From Candidatus Atribacter fermentans (GTDB lineage: Bacteria; Atribacterota; Atribacteria; Atribacterales; Atribacteraceae), in contig JAAYUT010000005.1 in the NCBI GenBank assembly GCA_012517485.1, positions 1-8,706 of the forward strand: a stretch of DNA of 8,706 nucleotides, in the 5' to 3' direction. Every line of letters begins with the position of its first letter. Within the stretch, counting starts at the first letter, position 1. Shown here in pieces: positions 5,503-8,706 of the stretch. The translations under genes and the position numbers were made by a program. Below the pieces are notes generated by a model, which searched no databases, had not been told where the DNA came from, and worked only from the letters and a program-made list of their open reading frames with translations.

Positions 5503-6456
5503 CTATTTCCTTTCTTTTTGTTCACGGCTATTTTGGTCTGATTGTTTGGAAGGTTCGGAAGACATAACGTAGGCAAGCAGAACTGAGTCTTTTTTTGCTG
5601 CAAAATGGTTTTTGTCGGGAGCCGGCCATTCGATGTTCACCATGAAGCTTTGACCTTGTGAAACCAGTTGCTTGATGAGCGAGTGTTCAATCGCGTCTGA
5701 AGCCGGATAGCCAATCCCTACGGTATTACCCGAATATTTCGGCCGGAAGGTATTGACCAGATAGAGAGTGGAGCTCCCCAACAGATTGCCATTTAAATCA
5801 AAAATTTTTACTTTGGGATTCGAGGTATAACCACTTCCTCCATTGACCTGATTGGTCACTAATAAAGAAAAATTCAAGGCAGCAGCTTTGACCTTGATTG
5901 GTTCTGATTCAAGCTTGAAAATCCAGGAAGCCTGGTCACCTTTCTTGGTGAGCCAGGTCCAGCCATAGATCGGACCATTTCCTTGAGCTTGAAAGGCAAA
6001 AGGTTGAACTGTCACAAAATCCCCTTCCTGGAAATATTGCGATAATCCAGATTCTTCTTCCTTTACCTCAATTTCTTTTCCCTCTTCCCACTGGGCTTCT
6101 TGGACTTTTTGACTTTCTTCCTCATCAGCAGCCACAGTTGCAAAAGATAATATGATTTGCCTATCGTTTCCAGTTTGAAAGCTCACTGGTTTACTCTGGT
6201 GAATATACCCCATTGCATTAACAGCAACACTTGAAGAAAGTTCTTCCTCAAATCCTAGAGAAGTATTCCCAAGTCGATATTCTCCTTGGTTCATGAAGGG
6301 AAGCTGATAATCGGTTTCAACAATGGATGCTTGAACACCATTAAACCGGGATGGGTTATAGGAATAGGCAGGAGAGAGAAGGACAACCAACATAAAAAAA
6401 CTAATATATATTCCAAAATAGAAAAGAGACTTTTTTGAAGATTTTCTCCTTTTCAC
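5503..6456 (-). CDS. Secreted protein of unknown function
   Basis: I do not recognise this 317-residue protein. It starts at GTG, with GAGGTGG about 6 nt upstream. Residues 1-10 are strongly basic (KRRKSSKK), 11-30 are hydrophobic, and cleavage is likely near SPAYSYN, so it is exported. Residues 35-105 are beta-rich, 111-136 form a very acidic Glu-rich segment with little hydrophobicity, and 145-300 are again beta-rich (GPIYGWTWL, NPKVKIFDLNGNLLGSSTLYL, SFMVNIEWPAP). The end (302-317) is hydrophilic and charged. There are no cysteines. The second half could be a jelly-roll or immunoglobulin-like fold, but that is a guess. The HEAT-repeat gene lies 147 bases upstream on the same strand; there is no clear promoter between them, so they may be co-transcribed. 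Confidence 0.8.
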   Translation of the reverse strand: MKRRKSSKKSLFYFGIYISFFMLVVLLSPAYSYNPSRFNGVQASIVETDYQLPFMNQGEYRLGNTSLGFEEELSSSVAVNAMGYIHQSKPVSFQTGNDRQIILSFATVAADEEESQKVQEAQWEEGKEIEVKEEESGLSQYFQEGDFVTVQPFAFQAQGNGPIYGWTWLTKKGDQASWIFKLESEPIKVKAAALNFSLLVTNQVNGGSGYTSNPKVKIFDLNGNLLGSSTLYLVNTFRPKYSGNTVGIGYPASDAIEHSLIKQLVSQGQSFMVNIEWPAPDKNHFAAKKDSVLLAYVMSSEPSKQSDQNSREQKERK

Positions 6457-6603
6457 TTGTCCCCACCTCTTTTTATTCTATCATATATCAATTTCTTTGA
6501 GATGAGCTTGTTTTACTGAATGACTACCCAATATAAATCATTGATACCGTATTCTCTTTATTTTATTCTCCTTGGGTTTCTAATGAATGTCTTTTGAAAT
6601 TCT

Positions 6604-7872
6604 TTACTTCTTTGATTCTTCGTTCCACCACCTCAACCATGAATCATAATCATCTCCGAAATCTTCTCCAGTAACTTCCTTTAAAACTTCTTTTGCAACC
6701 AACCAGATATCAGGATCAATATCTTTTAGCGCTTCAATAAATTGGGGAATCATCTTTTTGATTGGAGCGCTCTCCCTCCATTGTGGATCAATATCATCAA
6801 GAGCTGAAGCGATATTTCTTCGAACTTCTTCATCAACATCTCCCAAAGCATGAATGAGTAATTCCATCGTTTTCGGGTCTTTGAGCTCACCAAGGGCGTA
6901 GGCTGCTCCGGCTCGAATATCACTCAGTTCATTCCTCAACGCTTCGATGAATTGAGGAATCATTTTTTTTATTTCTTCCCTATTTCGCCATTCTAAATCG
7001 ATGGTATCAAGAGCGTATTTTACGGCTAAGCGAACTGATCGATCGACATCTCCTAAGGCTTGTACAAGAGGTTCTATCGCTCTTGGATCTTTGAGCTCTC
7101 TCAGAATCCAAGCTGCTGTTTCTCGGACAAAAGGATCATTCGATTGAAGAGCTTCAATAAATTGAGGAAATGTTTTCTTTATTAACTCACTCTCTCTCCA
7201 CTGTTGGTCAATGGTATCTAACGCAGTTACCGTGGCTAAATGGACGTTATAACTGGTATCACTCAACTTATGGAGAAGAAGCTCTAAGTAGCGGGGATCT
7301 CTCGTGTTTCCAAGGCAGAGTATAGCACCGGCTCGAAGGTTTTTATCTTGATCTTCAAGAGCTTGAAGAACTGGTTGAATCCCAAAAGCCTTCGTCATAA
7401 CAATAGCCAGTCGAAAGTTGATCTCTCCCAAAGCATCTTCAAAGGGAGCTTTATCAGGGGTCTTTAAATTATCAGTGGCGGTTTGAGGAGGCTCCTTTTT
7501 ATATCTTACTCTTGTTTCGATTGCCTGACCTTGCAAATCCTCCAGTTGGATGAAACCATTAACCAAAACACCGCTATAGAGTTTCCCACTGGTGTAATTT
7601 CCCGCTAATGCTTCTCCGTTCACTTTCACCGTGAGAGTCGCATCGTATTCTGTTGCATCTTCTGGAACAATTGTGATTGAAGCATACTGAAGCCACTTTT
7701 TGATAATATCTTTGAGAGGGAGTGATACTTTCGGTGCATCTTTATAACTCTGTTTAATGACCACTTTAACAGTTTGGATATCTTGAAGCTCTTGACCAAG
7801 AAGTGGTAACCCTCCAAAGAAAACGATCAAAACCAAAAAGACTAAAATAATACGAAGCCCGAATTTCACCAA
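6604..7872 (-). CDS. Secreted HEAT-repeat protein with exact 70-residue tandem units
   Basis: The 422-residue protein has a signal sequence (residues 5-26), a beta-rich region at 33-130 that I cannot assign, and then helical HEAT/PBS-lyase-type repeats to about 400. From residue 217 the repeats fall in units of exactly 70 residues: 217-286, 287-356 and a third broken off at 357-400. Each unit begins ALDxIDxxWR, continues IKKxxPQFIEAL and ELKDPxxxELL, and closes ALGDVDxxVR. Each thus contains two HEAT hairpins. The end SWLRWWNE is a common cap of secreted HEAT proteins. Such proteins bind other proteins, so it is likely an extracytoplasmic scaffold. The start is TTG at 7872 with AAAGGAGGTG 5-6 nt upstream; GTG at 7869 is also possible. 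It may be co-transcribed with the secreted protein gene 147 bases downstream. Confidence 0.88.
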   Translation of the reverse strand: MVKFGLRIILVFLVLIVFFGGLPLLGQELQDIQTVKVVIKQSYKDAPKVSLPLKDIIKKWLQYASITIVPEDATEYDATLTVKVNGEALAGNYTSGKLYSGVLVNGFIQLEDLQGQAIETRVRYKKEPPQTATDNLKTPDKAPFEDALGEINFRLAIVMTKAFGIQPVLQALEDQDKNLRAGAILCLGNTRDPRYLELLLHKLSDTSYNVHLATVTALDTIDQQWRESELIKKTFPQFIEALQSNDPFVRETAAWILRELKDPRAIEPLVQALGDVDRSVRLAVKYALDTIDLEWRNREEIKKMIPQFIEALRNELSDIRAGAAYALGELKDPKTMELLIHALGDVDEEVRRNIASALDDIDPQWRESAPIKKMIPQFIEALKDIDPDIWLVAKEVLKEVTGEDFGDDYDSWLRWWNEESKK

Positions 7873-7875
7873 TTT

Positions 7876-7887
7876 TCCACCTCCTTT
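7876..7887 (-). promoter_or_regulatory. Strong ribosome site for the HEAT-repeat gene
   Basis: The minus strand reads AAAGGAGGTGG just ahead of TTG GTG. GGAGG lies 7 nt before the TTG and 10 nt before the GTG, favouring the TTG start at 7872. Confidence 0.7.
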
Positions 7888-8003
7888 TAAATCTCTTTAC
7901 CGAAATACCAAATGATGATTTTTCAACTTTTCTCTATTTATTTTCTTGCTCCATTTTATCAAATATGAACAATTTTCTCACTTTGACATAATATTGACCT
8001 ACC

Positions 8004-8323
8004 CTATCCTGAAAATACCATAAATTCAACTATTCCCCTCCGTGAAGGGGAATAGTTGAATTTATTCCCCCATTGAGGGGGGATTCAGGGGGGTGTGCCT
8101 TTTTCCGTCATCCCGAACCTCTTCTTTTTTCATTTTTCTCCCCCTCTCCCCCTCGCACCCTCGTTCCTTTGACCGTGAGGATCTCATCCGGTACCCAAGG
8201 AGTCATCCTGAGGTTTCGTATCCAGAAGTCGTGAGGATCTCATCTTTTCAATTCTTTTTTTAATAAAAACTTTAAAAGGATGAGATTGCCACGTCGCATA
8301 GGACGCTCCTCGCAATGACGGAG
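8004..8323 (-). repeat. Right arm of the long imperfect inverted repeat
   Basis: This is the reverse-complement counterpart of 105-420. From right to left it has module A (8280-8323), the AT linker (8245-8279), module B (8201-8244, stem GGTTTC/GAAGTC with two G-T pairs), half B (about 8169-8190), the C-rich tract, TTTTTCCGTC, the CCCCCATTGAGGGG segment, the extra palindrome and CTATCCTGAAAAT (8004-8016). It lies in the same orientation as the middle block. Confidence 0.78.
8020..8065. repeat. Perfect 20-bp-stem palindrome
   Basis: Bases 8020-8039 and 8046-8065 are perfectly complementary, with the 6-base loop CCGTGA. The left repeat block lacks this palindrome at the matching point (near 395-400), where CAATGGGG passes directly to AATTTAT. 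It therefore looks like a separate insertion, or a deletion in the left block. Confidence 0.85.
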
Positions 8324-8333
8324 CAGGGAAAAA

Positions 8334-8368
8334 TTCAAATCCCTCTCTATCATCCTTTACTATTTGAA
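8334..8368 (-). terminator. Possible terminator of the CPBP gene
   Basis: On the minus strand, TTCAAAT (8368-8362) is followed after 21 bases by ATTTGAA (8340-8334) and then TTTTT. The stem is AT-rich and the loop large, so it is weak, but the position just past the stop codon and the T-run fit. Confidence 0.35.
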
Positions 8369-8376
8369 CTCAAAAT

Positions 8377-8706
8377 TTATTTAACCAATACCACTTTTTT
8401 AAAACCGCCGTGCTTTATCACAAAAGCAACCACGATCCATAAGGCAGCTGTAAATGCACAACTATAAATCAAAAAAGGAACCCCTTTTATAGGACTAGCA
8501 AAAACGAAAAGAGTACTAAAGATATAACTGGCATGCATGATTATTACTAAAAAAAGACTCTCAGTATGCTCATAAACCCGCACCATGAGTATCCGGAAAG
8601 CCGTTAGAGCAGCTATAGAAGAAATAAAGTATATTGGGAGAAAGATGGCAGGAGCGACGGTTGCATAGGAAGAGACTCCAACCCATATCATTTGAAGCAG
8701 GTGCCA
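8377..8706 (-). CDS. CPBP family intramembrane metalloprotease, 3' part only
   Basis: The frame is open to the window edge (WHLLQ precedes the first internal Met), so only the last 109 residues are visible and the true start lies outside. From the internal Met (residue 1) there are three or four hydrophobic segments at about 8-32, 42-65 and 70-92. RVYEHTESLFLVIIMHASYIFSTL (38-61) matches the late conserved block of CPBP (CAAX protease and bacteriocin-processing) proteins, which carries the metal-binding His (MHAS). The earlier EExxxR and FxxxH motifs would be in the missing part. It is an integral membrane protein; its substrate is unknown. The C-terminus ends in a basic tail (KHGGFKKVVLVK). 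Confidence 0.75.
   Translation of the reverse strand, partial: WHLLQMIWVGVSSYATVAPAIFLPIYFISSIAALTAFRILMVRVYEHTESLFLVIIMHASYIFSTLFVFASPIKGVPFLIYSCAFTAALWIVVAFVIKHGGFKKVVLVK

Larger units (their letters stand above)
7873..8376. other. 504-bp intergenic region, mostly repeats
   Basis: Apart from the right repeat arm, this contains the upstream region of the HEAT-repeat gene (about 7890-8003), AT-rich and without a convincing promoter pair, and the downstream end of the membrane protease gene. No coding sequence is supported. Confidence 0.6.

Noticed and set aside
1..8323. A composite transposon bounded by the inverted repeat blocks
   Set aside because: No transposase or target-site duplication is visible, the ends are made of small modules found in the middle as well, and the cargo looks like ordinary chromosomal genes.

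Overview
The window looks like an AT-rich bacterial chromosome carrying many dispersed intergenic repeats. Its secreted proteins, one lipoprotein signal and GIY-YIG/DUF2087 gene pair would suit an uncultured anaerobe, of the Atribacterota or Clostridia kind. That taxon guess is inference only; nothing in the window is diagnostic, and there is no rRNA, tRNA, integrase or transposase.

Layout. Bases 1-420 are a repeat block: a 52-bp tandem array followed by hairpin-forming modules. Bases 557-741 (minus strand) hold what appears to be a free-standing structured small RNA gene, with a TTGACA-17-TAATCT promoter, a closing stem joining its two ends, and a T-run at the 3' end. Next is a minus-strand lipoprotein with a parallel beta-helix fold (796-2247). 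A 408-bp divergent region carries promoters for both sides. The plus-strand pair follows: a zinc-finger/HTH/DUF2087 regulator (2656-3417) and a degenerate GIY-YIG protein (3433-3774), apparently one operon, with a perfect palindrome on the -10 region of their promoter. A second repeat block fills 3775-4260. Then come a secreted MsrA-MsrB fusion (4341-5426, plus), a strong hairpin in the convergent gap, an unrecognised secreted protein (5503-6456, minus), and a secreted HEAT-repeat protein built from exact 70-residue units (6604-7872, minus). A third repeat block (about 8004-8323) is the inverted counterpart of the first. The window ends inside a CPBP-type membrane protease (8377-8706, minus, 5' part missing).

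How it fits together. Four of the six complete proteins are exported, so much of the window serves the cell envelope: a surface beta-helix protein, repair of oxidised methionines in exported proteins, a protein-binding HEAT scaffold and an unknown secreted protein. The DUF2087/GIY-YIG pair is a separate, probably self-regulated intracellular unit. The two items most worth pursuing are the unidentified structured RNA and the hairpin repeat family, whose copies show compensatory base changes.
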